Of a stretch of 64,000 nucleotides of DNA, positions 62,703-64,000 are shown one piece after another. Location of the stretch: NCBI GenBank assembly GCA_036417435.1, contig JAZAQT010000338.1:62001-126000 (forward strand). Reading direction: 5' to 3'. Source of the DNA: Inia geoffrensis. Its lineage: Eukaryota; Chordata; Mammalia; Artiodactyla; Iniidae. Positions within the stretch are counted from its first letter, which is position 1. The number at the start of each line of letters is the position of its first letter. The notes beneath the pieces were generated by a model. The model searched no databases. It was not told the origin of the DNA and saw only the letters and a list, made by a program, of their open reading frames with translations. A program made the translations under genes and the position numbers.

Positions 62703-64000
62703 GTGATTTTCTTATGGAGACCTATAAATGTATGGGTTTTAAGTTTCTTCACAGTCAGGTATATTCCTAGGTTTTGAATACGGGGTGTTGAGTCGATTTG
62801 GTTGAGCGAGGAGTAGGTCTTGTCTAATATATATTTGGCTTATGGAATGGTATCTGTCCTAATGTCCATCTCTTGTTTTAAGCAGCCTCCCCACTCTCCT
62901 TTGACCTTAAGCAAGCATAAATTTCTTTTGTAAATGTGAGACTCTGTTGTGTTTTGAAATGCAGTTCATGCGTAGTCGTGTTTCCATTCCCGGTATTAGT
63001 GATACCTTATGATGTTTCTTTTTCTGTGTTACTTATTTCACTTAGAATCATCGTAACTAAATCCACTCATTATGCTGCTGCTGGTCTGTGGCCATTGATT
63101 TCATTGTTGAGTGATATTCCATTGTAGGGATGTACCACAACTTCTATATCCATTTTTCTCTTTCTGGGCTATTGAAGTTGTACCATAGTCAAGGTTCCCG
63201 TACACAGAGCAGCCCCAAACTTTGGTGTAGCTCTGTCTTTTTCATTTAAATTTTCCGAATCTATAGCACCATAAGTGGAAGTGCCCTAGGCTCTCTAGCT
63301 TGGTTTTTTCTTTGTTCCAGGAAACACCATCCACTTCTCCGGAGTGGCTGTTGGCAATTTACATCCCGCCCATCAGCATAACAAGGCTGCCGGTTCTCCA
63401 TGGCCTTTCCTGCCTCTCTGGATTTTACATTTTTTTCGGAGGGCCCTTTTGATCGGTGGGAAGTGAGACTTCCTTGTAGTGCGGATTTCCATTGCAGGCT
63501 TGCTTGGTTGGCCAAAAAGGGCGTATGCGTTTTTTCCTGAATATATTCAGGAAAAAACGCATACGCCCTTTTTGGCCAAGTGCATCACTGTCGAAATGCT
63601 GCCTCTTTTCCTACGATTTCAGAGCAATTCTTATCTACCACCTGATATCTGTTTTCTGCAATTTTGTGTCGTGTGCAAGTCCTCTTCACAGTCTTCCTTC
63701 AATAAATTTTTGGATGATAGGGGTCATTTGGAACTCCGCAGGATTGTGAGTTACAGTGCCAAAAATCTCCTTTTGTCAACTCGCTATTTTGTGAGCTGAC
63801 CGCAAACCTGAATAATTGCTTCAGGCCCTAATCTCGTTCCAGCATGCCACGCTGAGCCTTTGGTGAATTCTTCTTCCTGTAGGGAAATCATCGTTCAATG
63901 TGCCCGTCCAAACACATCGAGTTAGCCGCTCATTGGTTCTCCTTATTCCTGCTAATCTTCCACAGAAATTGCAAACTGTGCCGAACAAGAGGTCAAAGGC
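62703..64000 (+). repeat. Satellite unit 37, cut by the window edge
   Basis: First 1,298 bp of a unit. It follows unit 23 at an offset of 24,525 bp, including gtgttacttatt, tgtagctctg and tctccggagtgg. Palindrome 63508-63579 is perfect. The array clearly continues beyond the window. Confidence 0.92.

Larger units (their letters stand above)
1..64000 (+). repeat. Satellite array, about 1,735-bp unit, head to tail
   Basis: The whole window is one tandem array in a single orientation. The landmark gtgattttctt recurs at 1, 1737, 3472, 5207, 6942 and so on to 62703 (gtgatattctt in unit 10), giving 36 full units and one partial unit. Spacing is 1,729-1,737 bp except for one unit of 1,973 bp that carries a SINE. 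Neighbouring units differ by scattered substitutions and single-base indels. Unit size and the whale-type SINE fit the common cetacean satellite as I remember it, which is usually located in constitutive heterochromatin. The delphinoid form is shorter (about 1,580 bp), so a non-delphinoid cetacean is more likely. Species and chromosome position cannot be read from the sequence. Confidence 0.93.

Noticed and set aside
1..64000. CRISPR array, because of regular repeats
   Set aside because: The repeat unit is 1.7 kb with no short repeat-spacer pattern, and the content is mammalian satellite.
1..64000. Prokaryotic operon or phage region, because many short frames recur
   Set aside because: The frames repeat with the satellite period, use GTG/TTG openings and have no ribosome-binding or domain evidence. 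L1 remnants and a tRNA-type SINE show a mammalian genome.

Overview
The window is one uninterrupted tandem array of a satellite DNA with a unit of about 1,735 bp. I count 36 complete head-to-tail units and a 37th that runs off the right edge. There is no single-copy sequence and no functional protein-coding gene. The only foreign DNA is one SINE at 59399-59623. Unit length, sequence character and the SINE point to a whale genome. From memory, the array matches the 'common cetacean satellite' (about 1.75 kb in most cetaceans, about 1.58 kb in delphinoids), which would favour a baleen whale or a non-delphinoid toothed whale. The species call is inference.

Anatomy of a unit, in unit-1 coordinates (gtgattttctt start chosen for convenience): 1-280 is the antisense 3'UTR of an old LINE-1; 281-805 is the antisense, frame-shifted C-terminal end of LINE-1 ORF2; 806-877 is a 72-bp spacerless palindrome; 878 to about 1095 is further antisense ORF2; about 1096-1670 is of unrecognised origin; 1670-1736 is the 3' terminus of the LINE-1, which continues into the next unit. 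The satellite is therefore an amplified, decayed LINE-1 3' end with a palindromic element inserted in it. I recall published work proposing L1 as the basic unit of cetacean heterochromatic satellites. The palindrome's arms resemble mammalian mariner terminal repeats (ggttggccaaaaag), so a mariner-type miniature element is the likeliest source.

Layout: units 1-10 and 16-21 are mostly one sequence type (ggtcggtcgg before the palindrome). Units 11, 13, 15 and 22-35 are mostly a second type (gatcggtggg). Units 12, 14 and 36 carry the first type in an otherwise mixed background. Recent amplification shows as near-identical tracts: period 1,735 at about 9.45-13.35 kb, period 3,473 at about 19.7-26.8 kb, period 3,464 at about 50.9-57.9 kb, period 1,735 at about 56.4-59.4 kb, and a copy displaced by 24,525 bp (37.5-39.5 kb against 62.0-64.0 kb). 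Units 22 and 36 are mosaics of other units. This is the pattern expected from unequal exchange and gene conversion.

No host gene, RNA gene, CRISPR array or replication origin can be supported. The recurrent open frames of 60-150 codons are by-products of repetition, and the recurrent ones I checked begin at GTG or TTG, which would not start translation in a mammal. Nothing here looks like a new gene system. The most interesting signals are the paired changes and axis deletions in the palindrome, and the mosaic and duplication structure of the array.
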